Notes: a model not told the origin generated them from the letters alone. DNA of 36,689 bases from Desulfocapsaceae bacterium (GCA_031292275.1 JARLHL010000065.1:1-36689); one strand, 5' to 3'; shown: positions 6,973 through 16,300, counted from the stretch's first letter. Made by a program: numbers and translations.

Positions 6973-9657
6973 ATGAATATGAAATGCATGCCCGGCAGAA
7001 GGCCCCATCTCCTCCTTCTCGTCCTGCTCATCCTGCTTGTACCCGGATGGGGAAAGGGCGAGGGGGTGAAAAAAAACGTACTCTTCATCAACTCCTATCA
7101 TAATGGCTACAGGTGGTCGGATCAGGAATTCGAGGGCATCTCCTCCATGCTGCACAGCGGTCCCTACGAGATCGATCTGCAGGTCGAATATCTTGATGCC
7201 AAGAAGTACAATGTTGAGCCTGTTATCCAGGGGCTTTTTCAGGTTTTTAAGAAAAAATTCGCCGACGAGGACTTTGATGTGGTCATCGTCTCGGACGACG
7301 ATGCCTTGATCTTTGCCCTGCGCTTCCGCTCCGCGCTCTTTCCCGGAGTCCCCATCGTCTTCTGCGGGGTCAACGATCTGCGGGATGATCAGATGGCCCA
7401 GGGAAATCTGACCGGCGTCGTGGAGAACTTCGATCTGGGCGGAACGATCGATGTGGCCCTCAGGCTGCATCCGGAGAAGCGGCGGATGGTTGTCATCGGC
7501 GATGAATCGACCACCGGACGGGCCATAAAAAAACAGATAGAAGCCGTTATTCCCCGCTATAAAGATTTCTTGCAGGTGGACTATTGGACCCATATCTCCC
7601 TCCCCGAGGCGCAAAGGCGGGTTCAGACCCTGCCCGACGACACCTTCCTCTTCTTTTTCCCCTATTATCAGGTTTTGGGCAATCGTACGTATACTGCCGA
7701 GGAGGTGATGGCCGCACTCTATGAGCATTCTCGGGTTCCGATCTACACCTCCTGGGAATTTCTGCTGGGGCACGGCGCCATCGGAGGCAGCATGCTCTCC
7801 GGTCAGAAGCACGGGCAGGAGGCGGCCGCCATGGCCTTGAAGATTCTTGATGGCACCCCCGCCGACTCCATCCCGGTGGTCAGGGATCCTGCCGGAACGT
7901 ATATGTTTGATTACAAGGTGATGCGCCATCTTGGCATTCGGGAGAATCTGCTCCCTGCCGGCAGTATTATCATCAATTCTCCCAAGGCCTTCTATGAACT
8001 GCCCAAGGAACTCTTCTGGACCATCATTACCAGCCTACTGCTTCTGCTGGTCACCCTGGTCTTTCTGGTGCTGACCATGCTCGGCAGAAGGCAGGTCGAA
8101 CGCAGGATCAAAGATCAGCTTACTTTTCTGGAGACCCTGATGGACACCAATCCGCAGCTGGTCTCCTGGAAGAATCTGGAATATAAATATCTTGGAGCCA
8201 ACCGTGCCTTTGCCGGATTTTTCGGTCTGAATGATCCCGGCGAGGTGATCTCAAAGACCATCGGTGATGTGGTCCATGATCCTGACTACGTGCTTTGGGA
8301 TAAAGGCGCCGATGTTGCCGTGGTCAATAACCGGATGGCCTTTCGCAAGGTGAGAAAGAAGGTCACCGATTTCAAGAGTCAGGTGGCCTGGCTGGAGGTC
8401 AACAAGGTGCCGCTCAGGGATCAGACCGGAAAGATTGTCGGCATCCTCAGCACCGCAGAGAACATCACTCGGGAACTCGACCTCGAAAAGCAGCTGCTGC
8501 AGTCCCAGAAAATGGAGGCCATCGGCACTCTCGCCGGAGGTATTGCCCATGACTTCAATAATATATTGACATCGATCATCAACTCGACGGAACTTGCCAT
8601 CGGGGATGTGGATCAGGGATCCCAGACTGCCAAGGATCTGGAGCGGGTGCTCAAGGCCGCCCGACGCGGCGGTCGGGTCGTCAAACAGATATTGACCTTC
8701 AGCAAACCCTCTCAGGAGGGATTTCGTCCCACTGATATAAGTACCGTGCTGACTGAGGTCGTCGGCCTGCTGGAGGTATCCCTGCCCGGGAACATCGAGA
8801 TGCGTTCCTCTATCGCACCCGGTATCGGCAGCATCCTGGCTGACCCGACTCAGATCTACCAGGCGATCATGAATCTCTGCACCAATGCCTTCCAGGCCCT
8901 GCGGCCTGCTGGAGGCCTGCTGGAGGTCGGACTTGAGGAAAAGAACCTGACCGGGGAGGAGGCAGGTGCTTATAATCTTGAGGGAGGAACCTATATCATC
9001 CTGACGGTGGCCGACGATGGGCCGGGGATCCCGTCTGCGATTATCGACAAGATCTTCGATCCCTTTTTCTCCACCAAGGACAAGACGGAGGGGACCGGGC
9101 TCGGCCTGTCGGTGGTGCACGGCATCGTCAAGGCCCACCAGGGCGGACTACGGGTGGACAGTGAAGAGGGGCGGGGGACCACCTTCAGGCTTTTATTCCC
9201 GCGGATCCAGGCTGAAGACGATCTGCCCCGGCTACCGGAGAAGGCTGTCTCCGGCAGTCGGGGCGGCACCATCCTCTTCATCGAAGACGATGAGGATCAG
9301 CTCCTGACTACCCCGCGGATTTTGAGAAATGTCGGATACTCCGTCACTGCCACGGGGCTGCCGCAGGAAGCCCTTGCTCTGGTGGTGGCCGAACCGGGGC
9401 GATTCGAGCTGCTGATCACCGACTATGATATGCCGCTGATCAACGGCATCGAGTTGATCCAGCGGATTCATGCGGTCAACCCGAAAATTCCATCCATCCT
9501 TATTTCCGGCCGGGAGGATGCAATCAGGGCCGCCCAGGCCATTCCCACGATCCGCCGGGTCTTCATCAAGCCCTACAACACCATTGACCTGACCGCTACC
9601 ATCAATACCATTCTGGAGAAGGACGAGCTCTATGGCAAATATCTTGATAATCGATGA
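6973..9657 (+). CDS. Hybrid sensor histidine kinase with ABC_sub_bind sensor domain
   Basis: About 894 residues. After a signal peptide (hydrophobic HLLLLVLLILLVPGW), residues 35-330 resemble the periplasmic ABC_sub_bind family (NVLFINSYHNGYRW, DVVIVSDDDAL, GVPIVFCGVND, IGGSMLSG), so it probably binds a small ligand outside the membrane. One TM segment is at about 346-369, then a PAS domain, HisKA with phospho-acceptor His526 (GIAHDFNN), HATPase (NLCTNAFQAL, DDGPGIP, GTGLGLS) and a C-terminal receiver with Asp817. The start at 6973 was chosen for the signal peptide; the ribosome site is weak. It overlaps the next gene by 26 nt. It probably senses a substrate for the lactate operon; the ligand is unknown. 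Confidence 0.88.
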   Translation: MNMKCMPGRRPHLLLLVLLILLVPGWGKGEGVKKNVLFINSYHNGYRWSDQEFEGISSMLHSGPYEIDLQVEYLDAKKYNVEPVIQGLFQVFKKKFADEDFDVVIVSDDDALIFALRFRSALFPGVPIVFCGVNDLRDDQMAQGNLTGVVENFDLGGTIDVALRLHPEKRRMVVIGDESTTGRAIKKQIEAVIPRYKDFLQVDYWTHISLPEAQRRVQTLPDDTFLFFFPYYQVLGNRTYTAEEVMAALYEHSRVPIYTSWEFLLGHGAIGGSMLSGQKHGQEAAAMALKILDGTPADSIPVVRDPAGTYMFDYKVMRHLGIRENLLPAGSIIINSPKAFYELPKELFWTIITSLLLLLVTLVFLVLTMLGRRQVERRIKDQLTFLETLMDTNPQLVSWKNLEYKYLGANRAFAGFFGLNDPGEVISKTIGDVVHDPDYVLWDKGADVAVVNNRMAFRKVRKKVTDFKSQVAWLEVNKVPLRDQTGKIVGILSTAENITRELDLEKQLLQSQKMEAIGTLAGGIAHDFNNILTSIINSTELAIGDVDQGSQTAKDLERVLKAARRGGRVVKQILTFSKPSQEGFRPTDISTVLTEVVGLLEVSLPGNIEMRSSIAPGIGSILADPTQIYQAIMNLCTNAFQALRPAGGLLEVGLEEKNLTGEEAGAYNLEGGTYIILTVADDGPGIPSAIIDKIFDPFFSTKDKTEGTGLGLSVVHGIVKAHQGGLRVDSEEGRGTTFRLLFPRIQAEDDLPRLPEKAVSGSRGGTILFIEDDEDQLLTTPRILRNVGYSVTATGLPQEALALVVAEPGRFELLITDYDMPLINGIELIQRIHAVNPKIPSILISGREDAIRAAQAIPTIRRVFIKPYNTIDLTATINTILEKDELYGKYLDNR

Positions 9658-11083
9658 TGATCAGGAGATCTGTGCGACCCTGAGCAGCCTGGGGACACGG
9701 CTTTTTCACGACTGCCGTTCAGCCTATTCTCTTACTGATGGCCGTCTGGCCGTGCGGAAGACCTCCTTTGACGTCCTCTTTCTGGACGTCCGCCTCCCCG
9801 ACGGCAACGGCCTGGATCTTTTGCAGGAGCTGATGGAAATGGTCGATCCGCCGGAAGTCATCATCCTTACCGGCAAGGGAGATCCGGATGGCGCTGAACT
9901 GGCCATTCAGGGCGGGGCCTGGGGTTATATCCTCAAGCCCTCAAGCATCCGGGAAATAAGCCTGACCTTGAACCGCGCCTTGAAATATCGGGAGGAAAAA
10001 AAGGGACAGGCAGAGAAGGATATCCTGAATATCAGCAAGGTCGTGGGTTCAAGTCCGCAGATGAAGACCTGCTTCAAGCTCATGGCCCAGGCAACCCGTT
10101 CCGACTCCAATGTGCTGATCGTCGGCGAGACCGGCACCGGCAAGGAACTGGTGGCCCGGACCATCCACGAAAACAGCAGTCGTGCCGCCGGCAAATTCGT
10201 CTTCGTCGATTGCGCCTCCCTGACTGAATCTCTGGTCGAGTCAACCCTTTTCGGATATCGGAAAGGGGCTTTTACCGGGGCCCAGGACAGCCGCATCGGG
10301 CTCATCAAGCTTGCCGACAAGGGCACACTTTTCCTCGATGAGGTCGGAGAGATGCCGCTTTCGATCCAGAAGTCCTTCCTGCGGGTCCTGCAGGAGCGTT
10401 CCTTCAGGGCCGTGGGAGACACCCAGGAGCAGACCAGCGACTTCCGGCTCCTGGCCGCCACCAACCGCGACCTTGACGACATGGTGGTCAGACAGGCCTT
10501 CCGGAGCGATCTCCTGTTCCGGATCACCACCATGCGCCTGCCCTTGCCTTCTCTTCGGCAACGTCCTGAGGATATTAAAGATCTGGCCCTCTTCAAGCTT
10601 TCGCAGCTCTGCACCCGGTATGGCATGCCCGAGAAGACCGTGGATGAGGATTTCCTTGAGATTCTGGAAAGCTATGACTGGCCGGGCAACGTCAGAGAAC
10701 TCTTCAATATCATTGAACGATCTCTTGTCGCCGCCGGTGCGGAAAAAAATCTTTTCGCCATGCATCTGCCCAGGCATCTGCGTATCCAGGTTGCCAAGGA
10801 GCAGATCCGGAAAATCACCGGTTCCTCGATCCTCTCGGAGGACGGGAGCGAGGTGGTTAATGAGGAAGTCCGAAAAATCGGACAAGAGATCTTCCAGGAT
10901 ATCTTTGATCGTCCCCTCCCGTCCCTGAAGGCTTTCAAGGGCACTTCGGAGAAAATCTATCTCGGTGAACTTATAAGACAATGTGATGGCGATATCACAC
11001 GCATTCTCTCTACGTCGGGCCTGTCCCGCTCTCACCTCTACGCCCTCCTGAAGAAATACGGTCTCTCCATCCAGATCGAATGA
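9632..11083 (+). CDS. Sigma-54-dependent response regulator, NtrC family
   Basis: A 483-residue activator. The receiver domain has IDDD near the N-terminus and phospho-acceptor Asp52 (LFLDVRLPDG). The AAA+ domain has Walker A GETGTGKE at 165-172, the sigma-54 contact loop GAFTGA at 212-217 and Walker B LFLDEVGE. A Fis-type helix-turn-helix closes the protein (GDITRILSTSGLSRSHLYALL). It is translationally coupled to the sensor kinase, so they form a two-component pair. Sigma-54 promoters directly downstream before lldP and before the acyl-CoA synthetase are the natural targets. A comparable kinase/sigma-54 activator pair adjoins the lactate-oxidation genes of Desulfovibrio vulgaris, as I recall. 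Confidence 0.95.
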   Translation: MANILIIDDDQEICATLSSLGTRLFHDCRSAYSLTDGRLAVRKTSFDVLFLDVRLPDGNGLDLLQELMEMVDPPEVIILTGKGDPDGAELAIQGGAWGYILKPSSIREISLTLNRALKYREEKKGQAEKDILNISKVVGSSPQMKTCFKLMAQATRSDSNVLIVGETGTGKELVARTIHENSSRAAGKFVFVDCASLTESLVESTLFGYRKGAFTGAQDSRIGLIKLADKGTLFLDEVGEMPLSIQKSFLRVLQERSFRAVGDTQEQTSDFRLLAATNRDLDDMVVRQAFRSDLLFRITTMRLPLPSLRQRPEDIKDLALFKLSQLCTRYGMPEKTVDEDFLEILESYDWPGNVRELFNIIERSLVAAGAEKNLFAMHLPRHLRIQVAKEQIRKITGSSILSEDGSEVVNEEVRKIGQEIFQDIFDRPLPSLKAFKGTSEKIYLGELIRQCDGDITRILSTSGLSRSHLYALLKKYGLSIQIE

Positions 11084-11138
11084 TCAAAAAGGACCCCGCC
11101 TGGCCTGCGGCCCTGCCGTCTGATTTTTCAGACAAGAA

Positions 11139-11154
11139 ATATCGTGTGTGATAT
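11139..11154. promoter_or_regulatory. Candidate enhancer (activator site) for lldP
   Basis: ATATCGTGTGTGATAT has perfect 5-bp arms around GTGTGT and overlaps a second dyad GATAT-N7-ATATC (11150-11166). It lies about 180 bp upstream of the -24 element, a usual distance for NtrC-type activator sites. The binding protein is inferred to be the adjacent regulator. Confidence 0.4.
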
Positions 11155-11327
11155 AAGGATCATATCAAAAAAATCCCGTTCTTTTCGGCTTCAGTCTTTT
11201 TTTTCCTCACCTTTGTATTCCTCTGTCCTGTCCTTTTTTTCGTACTGACTTCCCGTTGCATCACGAGGTTCGTGTGTCGTCCTGTATAATATGATGTAAT
11301 TATTAATATAAATATGTTTTTTCTCCT

Positions 11328-11343
11328 TGGCATACCGGTTGCA
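11328..11343 (+). promoter_or_regulatory. Sigma-54 promoter of lldP operon
   Basis: TGGCATACCGGTTGCA matches the -24/-12 consensus TGGCAC-N5-TTGCW except for one base, with GG (11329-11330) and GC (11341-11342) correctly spaced. The predicted start is near 11354. A sigma-54 activator gene lies immediately upstream. Confidence 0.85.
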
Positions 11344-11563
11344 GATACCTCTCGCAGAGGGCAGGGTCGCAGATGTTTCCCAGGAAAAAGTGACGCATTC
11401 TTCACCTGATAGGGCCCGTACGACTGATATGGCGTATGTCCCCTGCCTGATCGGCAATCGAATCGTCCGTCTCTGGGGCAGTCTCCGCTCCTGACCGGGC
11501 GGCACGAAGAGAAGCATCAGTTAAAAGTGGTGCATAACAATCAGCATTGCGGAGGAAGACAAC

Positions 11564-13354
11564 ATGTGGACACAGGTGGTTGACCCGTTAGGAAACATAG
11601 GGCTCTCTGCCCTTGTGGCAGGAATTCCGGTGATCTTTCTCTTCTGGGCGCTGGCCTGGATGAGAATGAAAGGACACTGGGCCGCTCTGGGGGCCGTTGT
11701 GCTGGCTATCGGGGTGGCGGTCCTCGTGTATGGAATGCCTGCGAAACTGGCCCTCCTTGCCACATTGAACGGGGGGCTCTTCGGTATTTTCCCCGTATGC
11801 TGGATTATTGTCACGGCGCTGTTCATCTATAATCTGTCCGTCAAAACCGGGCAGTTCGAGATCATCAAAAATTCTCTGGCCTCCATCACCGATGACCGGC
11901 GCATGCAGGCCCTGCTCATCGCTTTTTCCTTCGGCGCATTTCTTGAGGGTGCCGCAGGCTTTGGAACGCCTGTTGCGATTACCGCCGCCATGTTGACCGG
12001 ACTCGGCTTCAATCCCCTCTATGCGGCAGGCGTCTGCCTGATTGCCAATACCGCGCCTGTCGCCTTTGGCGCCATTGGCATACCCATTGTCGTTGCCGGA
12101 CAGGTCTCCGGAATTCCCGATTTTGCCATCAGCCAGATGGTCGGGCGGACCCTGCCGTTTCTGAGTGTGGTGATTCCGCTCTATCTGACCATCCTGATGT
12201 CGGGTTGGAAGAAGGGTCTTGAGGTCTGGCCGGCCTGTCTGGTCTGCGGTGTCTCCTTTGCCCTGGTCCAGTTCTTGAGTGCAAATTATCTTGGCCCTTT
12301 GCTTCCGGATATCCTTGCCTCCATCGCCTCTATCATTTCCGTCGTACTCTTTCTGAAGGTGTGGCATCCAAAAGAAAGCTGGCATTTTTCTGAAGAAAAG
12401 GTAAGTATTGGCCGGGAGCAACTGAGGTATACTGGTGGTCAGGTTTTCAGGGCATGGGCCCCGTTCATCATTCTGTCCATCTTTGTCGCTGCGTGGGGGG
12501 TCCCTTGTATTAAAGTTGCCCTTGATAAACTCTTCCTGGTCAAATTCCAGATTGATGGACTTCATAATATGGTTCTCAAAGGCACCTCGCCCCTGCCGGC
12601 CGTCTACGCCCTGAACCTGCTTTCCGCAGCGGGGACTGCCATTCTCTTTGCCGGGGTTTTCTCGATTCCGGTCATGGGTGCAAGCCTGGGGACCGCGCTG
12701 TGGGTGGCAGGTGATACGGTCAATAAGCTGAAATGGCCCATAGTAACCATCGCCCTGATCCTGGGATTCGCCTATATCTTCAACTTTTCCGGTATGGTCG
12801 TCACCCTGGGGAATGCCTTTGCCGCCACGGGAGTGTTCTTCCCCTTCTTTGCGCCCTTCCTGGGCTGGCTGGGCGTCTTTATGACCGGATCGGACACCTC
12901 GTCCAATGCCTTCTTTTCCAAGCTGCATGTGGTTACTGCTCAGCAGATCGGGGTGGACCCGGTGGTTTTGGTTGCCGCTAATTCATCGGGCGGCGTCTGC
13001 GGCAAGATGATCTCCCCGCAATCCATCGCCGTTGCCACATCCGCCACAGGCCTGGTCGGCAAGGAGAGCGATATATTCCGCTTTACGCTGAAACATTCAA
13101 TTATTCTGACGGCTGTTGTCGGCGTCATGGTCGCCTTGCAGGCCTATGCAGTCAAATGGATTATTCCTGTCTATCAAAAGGTAGCTGCTGCCGCACCGGC
13201 TGTTGTCAAGGCAGCTGCACAGTCGCCGGCAGCCAACGGGACCGACTATCTTGTCGGCACCTTCGTTATCGCCCTGGCAATAACCCTTCTGTCGATGGCA
13301 ATGGGCAAGATGATTGAGGTACAGGAGGGCAGCGACTCAATTCATTTCCACTGA
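11564..13354 (+). CDS. lldP: L-lactate permease
   Basis: A 596-residue inner-membrane protein of the LctP family with 13-14 hydrophobic segments. Family hallmarks are visible: FGAFLEGAAGFGTPVAITAAML, NTAPVAFGAIGIPI, the FMTGSDTSSNAFFSKLH stretch and SSGGVCGKMISPQSIAVA. It imports lactate (and possibly glycolate) with protons. The start has a strong ribosome site, GGAGGAAG. It is first in an operon with lutC and the fused lutB/lutA, so the imported lactate feeds the oxidase encoded next. Expression is probably driven by the sigma-54 promoter 220 bp upstream. The Ala-rich region near 540-560 precedes a last TM segment. Confidence 0.95.
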   Translation: MWTQVVDPLGNIGLSALVAGIPVIFLFWALAWMRMKGHWAALGAVVLAIGVAVLVYGMPAKLALLATLNGGLFGIFPVCWIIVTALFIYNLSVKTGQFEIIKNSLASITDDRRMQALLIAFSFGAFLEGAAGFGTPVAITAAMLTGLGFNPLYAAGVCLIANTAPVAFGAIGIPIVVAGQVSGIPDFAISQMVGRTLPFLSVVIPLYLTILMSGWKKGLEVWPACLVCGVSFALVQFLSANYLGPLLPDILASIASIISVVLFLKVWHPKESWHFSEEKVSIGREQLRYTGGQVFRAWAPFIILSIFVAAWGVPCIKVALDKLFLVKFQIDGLHNMVLKGTSPLPAVYALNLLSAAGTAILFAGVFSIPVMGASLGTALWVAGDTVNKLKWPIVTIALILGFAYIFNFSGMVVTLGNAFAATGVFFPFFAPFLGWLGVFMTGSDTSSNAFFSKLHVVTAQQIGVDPVVLVAANSSGGVCGKMISPQSIAVATSATGLVGKESDIFRFTLKHSIILTAVVGVMVALQAYAVKWIIPVYQKVAAAAPAVVKAAAQSPAANGTDYLVGTFVIALAITLLSMAMGKMIEVQEGSDSIHFH

Positions 13355-13372
13355 TTGCATCGCACCCAGCCG

Positions 13373-13397
13373 TCGGGGTCAGGCACTCCGGCCCCGA
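13373..13397 (+). other. Intercistronic hairpin between lldP and lutC
   Basis: TCGGGG and CCCCGA form a 6-bp stem around a 13-nt loop with no following T run. It may be an mRNA processing or stability element between the permease and oxidase genes rather than a terminator. Confidence 0.3.
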
Positions 13398-13471
13398 TGG
13401 CGACATATCCTTATGGATGCCAGCACAGTACAATCAAGCCGTACATCAACCTGATCACCGCAGGGGAAAAC

Positions 13472-14053
13472 ATGACTACAGATATCGATACTGCTCGAAT
13501 TTTTACAGAAAAGGCCCGGATAGCCTCCGCCACCGTCGAACGGGTGAGGACCATGCAGCAGGCCCTGGATTACGCCGCGGACTTGTGCTGGAGGAACGGA
13601 AAGAAAGAAGGCCTGGCCCCGCCACCGGCCATGGCGGCCCCGGCCCTGTCGCCAGCGGATTTTGCACAATTGAAAAATATTTGCGATGTCAGGGGGATAA
13701 ATCTTTTCAGAGAGAATCTGCGCAGCAACCTCCAGGGTATCGACGTGGGAGTCACCTATGCCGATCTGGGGATAGCCGAGACCGGCAGTCTGGTGATCAA
13801 CTCCACCAGCGAAAACCTGCGCCTGGCCACCATGATCAGCGATATCCATCTGGCCATCCTGCCGGTGTCGGGTCTGCGGGCCGACGATCGGGACATCATC
13901 GCGGATCTGCGCGGATACCTGGCCGGCCCTGAAAACTATACCACCTTCATTACCGGCCCGAGCCGCACAGCCGATATTGAGCGGGTGCTGGCCATCGGCG
14001 TCCACGGACCGCTGGAACTGCATATTCTTCTTTTGGAGGAGACGCAATGTTGA
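13472..14053 (+). CDS. lutC: LutC-like lactate utilisation protein (LUD domain)
   Basis: A 193-residue LUD-domain protein. The C-terminal half has the LutC signature: DVGVTYADLGIAETGSLV, then SGLRADDRDII, GPSRTADIE and GVHGPLELHI. LutC is one of three parts of the LutABC L-lactate dehydrogenase, an iron-sulfur lactate oxidase. The start at 13472 is preferred to an in-frame ATG at 13355 because AGGGGA lies just before it and the upstream residues look non-coding. It overlaps the next gene by 7 nt. It is slightly shorter than typical LutC, with a short N-terminal region. Confidence 0.88.
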   Translation: MTTDIDTARIFTEKARIASATVERVRTMQQALDYAADLCWRNGKKEGLAPPPAMAAPALSPADFAQLKNICDVRGINLFRENLRSNLQGIDVGVTYADLGIAETGSLVINSTSENLRLATMISDIHLAILPVSGLRADDRDIIADLRGYLAGPENYTTFITGPSRTADIERVLAIGVHGPLELHILLLEETQC

Positions 14054-16191
14054 ACACCCAGGATATGAAATCCTATCAGAAGAATATCAAAGAGTCCCTC
14101 GATAACGTCTTTCTTCGGAAGGCCATGGATAATTTTGCCGTTGCCTATCGGGACGGCCGGAAAAAGACCTTCGCCGAGATCGATTTCGACGAGCTGGCCG
14201 GAGAGATTGCCGCCTTCAAGGATTCGGCTTCGGTCCGCCTGATGGCCCTCTATGAGGAATTCAAGAGGAATGCCGAGGCAAAGGGGATCAGGGTCCATCT
14301 GGCCGGAACAGCCGAGGAGGCCAACCAGATCATCGCCGAGATCGGCCGTGCCAACAAGGTGAAACGGGTCATCAAGTCGAAATCCATGACCGCCGAGGAG
14401 ACCCATCTCAACAGCCATCTGGAAAAAAATGGGTTTGAGGTCACCGAGACCGATCTCGGCGAATGGATCATCCAGCTGCGTCATGAGAAACCCTCCCATA
14501 TGGTCATGCCGGCCATCCATCTTTCCCGGAATCAGGTGGCGGAGCTTTTTACCGGTGTGACAAGGAAACAGCAGGATAATGAGATCGAAAAGCTGGTGAA
14601 GGTGGCCAGAAAGGAACTGAGGACCAAATTCATCGAGGCCGATATGGGGATAAGCGGGGCCAATTTCGCCATTGCCCAGAGCGGAACCATGGGGCTGGTC
14701 ACCAACGAGGGCAATGCCCGCCTGGTCACGACCGTGCCGCCCGTGCATGTCGCCCTGGTCGGTCTCGAAAAACTGGTGCCGACTCTGGAAGATGCCCTTA
14801 AAATTGTCCGAATCCTGCCCCGAAACGCCACTGGCCAGGCCATCACCTCCTACGTCACCTGGATTACAGGAGCCAACCCCTGTGAATCGGCGCCGGGGAA
14901 GAGGAAGGTCATGCATATCGTCTTTCTTGATAACGGCAGGATGAAAATGGCCGCGGATCCCGATTTCGCCCAGGTGCTCCGCTGTGTCCGCTGCGGCGCC
15001 TGTGCCAATGTCTGCCCGGTCTACCGCATGGTCGGCGGCCATGCCTTCGGCCATATCTATATCGGGGCCATCGGCCTGATACTGACCTACTTTTTCCATG
15101 GCGGCGACGATGCCAAAAACCTGGTTCAGAACTGCATCAACTGCGGCGCCTGCAAATCCGTCTGCGCCGCGGGCATCGATCTGCCGCGTCTGATCAAGGT
15201 GGTCTTCACCCGCATCCAGGACAACACCGGCCATCCGCTGCAGGCGATCATGCTGGGCAAGATCCTGAAAAACAGAAGCCTCTTCCATAAGATGCTCCGC
15301 ATCGGCAGGTTTGCCCAGAGGCCGGTCACCGGCGGGACGCCCTATCTGCGGCATCTGCCCATGGTCTTTTTCCCGGAACATAATTTCCGGCAGCTGCCGG
15401 CCATCGCCGCCAGGCCCTTCCGCGATCTCTGGCAGGAAATCAAACCGGTGGTGCACAATCCCGTCTGCCGGATTGCCCTTTTCTCAGGTTGCGTGCAGGA
15501 TTTTGTCTACCCCGAACAGCTGGCGGCGGCGGTAAAGCTGCTGGCCGGAAAATCCATCGCCGTCGAGTTTCCGATGGATCAGGGCTGCTGCGGCCTGCCG
15601 GCGGAGATGATGGGGGAAACCGCGGCCGCCAGGGAGGTGGCCCTGCAGAATGTCAAGGCTATGCATGCAGACTTCGATTACGTCATCTCCCTCTGCGCCT
15701 CCTGCGTCTCTCACCTGAAGCACGCCTATCCGCGGATTCTGGCGGATACCAACGTGGCTCAGGAGGCGAAGGCGCTTGCAGCCAAAGCCATGTCCTTTTC
15801 TCAATTCCTCCATGATGTGGCCGGGATGACCGCAGATGATTTTCAGGGGGAGCCGACGCCTGCAACCTACCATTCACCCTGTCATCTCTGCCGTGGCCTG
15901 GGGGTCAGAGAGCAGCCGCACGCCCTGATCCGGGCAGCGGGTTTCGATTTCCGTCCCGCGGCCGAGGAGGAGACCTGCTGCGGTTTCGGCGGGACCTATA
16001 CCGGAAAGTTCCCGACAGTCTCTTCGCAGATACTGGAGAAGAAGCTTGAAGATGCAGTCAGCACCGGGGCCGGCCTTCTTGTCACCGAATGCCCGGGCTG
16101 CATCATGCAACTCCGGGGCGGGGCACTGATGCAGGGCAGGGATCTTGCCGTCAGACACCTTTCCGAGGTCCTGGCCGAGCGGCTGAAGTAA
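14047..16191 (+). CDS. Fused LutB-LutA iron-sulfur lactate oxidase subunit
   Basis: A 714-residue fusion. Residues 1-300 are a LutB/LldF-type LUD domain (GISGANFAIAQSGTMGLVTN). Two 4Fe-4S motifs follow: Cys313/316/319/323 and Cys363/366/369/373. The C-terminal 240 residues hold two CCG domains as in LutA/LldE, with GCCGLPAE (Cys514-515), CASCVSHLK, and CCGFGGTY (Cys644-645), CPGCIMQL. It therefore carries both Fe-S subunits of the LutABC complex in one chain and should oxidise L-lactate to pyruvate together with LutC, passing electrons onward to an unidentified acceptor. Similar ~715-residue fusions occur in Desulfovibrio lactate regions, as I recall. It overlaps lutC by 7 nt. Confidence 0.92.
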   Translation: MLNTQDMKSYQKNIKESLDNVFLRKAMDNFAVAYRDGRKKTFAEIDFDELAGEIAAFKDSASVRLMALYEEFKRNAEAKGIRVHLAGTAEEANQIIAEIGRANKVKRVIKSKSMTAEETHLNSHLEKNGFEVTETDLGEWIIQLRHEKPSHMVMPAIHLSRNQVAELFTGVTRKQQDNEIEKLVKVARKELRTKFIEADMGISGANFAIAQSGTMGLVTNEGNARLVTTVPPVHVALVGLEKLVPTLEDALKIVRILPRNATGQAITSYVTWITGANPCESAPGKRKVMHIVFLDNGRMKMAADPDFAQVLRCVRCGACANVCPVYRMVGGHAFGHIYIGAIGLILTYFFHGGDDAKNLVQNCINCGACKSVCAAGIDLPRLIKVVFTRIQDNTGHPLQAIMLGKILKNRSLFHKMLRIGRFAQRPVTGGTPYLRHLPMVFFPEHNFRQLPAIAARPFRDLWQEIKPVVHNPVCRIALFSGCVQDFVYPEQLAAAVKLLAGKSIAVEFPMDQGCCGLPAEMMGETAAAREVALQNVKAMHADFDYVISLCASCVSHLKHAYPRILADTNVAQEAKALAAKAMSFSQFLHDVAGMTADDFQGEPTPATYHSPCHLCRGLGVREQPHALIRAAGFDFRPAAEEETCCGFGGTYTGKFPTVSSQILEKKLEDAVSTGAGLLVTECPGCIMQLRGGALMQGRDLAVRHLSEVLAERLK

Positions 16192-16235
16192 GCCCTGGGG
16201 CTGATTTCCCGGCTGCGCTTGTTCTTATCCGCCGT

Positions 16236-16251
16236 CGGCATGGATTTTGCT
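16236..16251 (+). promoter_or_regulatory. Sigma-54 promoter of the acyl-CoA synthetase operon
   Basis: CGGCATGGATTTTGCT fits TGGCACG-N4-TTGCW at 10 of 12 defined positions, with the invariant GG (16237-16238) and GC (16249-16250) at proper spacing. The predicted start is near 16262, giving a leader of about 210 nt, almost the same as lldP. Confidence 0.75.
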
Positions 16252-16272
16252 TAAAACCATCGGAGGAGAATG

Positions 16273-16288
16273 CTCCCCATATGGGGAG
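16273..16288. promoter_or_regulatory. 16-bp perfect palindrome in acyl-CoA synthetase leader
   Basis: CTCCCCATATGGGGAG is a perfect palindrome about 12 bp after the predicted sigma-54 start. It could be an operator (roadblock) or, in RNA, a hairpin competing with the structure just downstream. Confidence 0.45.
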
Positions 16289-16300
16289 GCGTGTCAGTGG

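Larger units (their letters stand above)
11084..11563. other. lldP control region and leader
   Basis: A 480-bp region. In order it holds a small hairpin GTCTGA-TTTT-TCAGAC (11118-11133) without a T run, a dyad at 11139-11154, an AT-rich tract (about 11284-11320) suited to DNA bending, the sigma-54 promoter (11328-11343) and a leader of about 210 nt. No gene-like ORF is supported. Confidence 0.6.

Noticed and set aside
11428-11493. Short leader-peptide-like frame (MAYVPCLIGNR...) in the lldP leader
   Set aside because: No ribosome-binding site and no run of regulatory codons; probably chance.
13936-15456. 506-codon minus-strand open frame
   Set aside because: Antisense shadow of lutC and the fused lutB/lutA, which carry clear Fe-S and LUD motifs.
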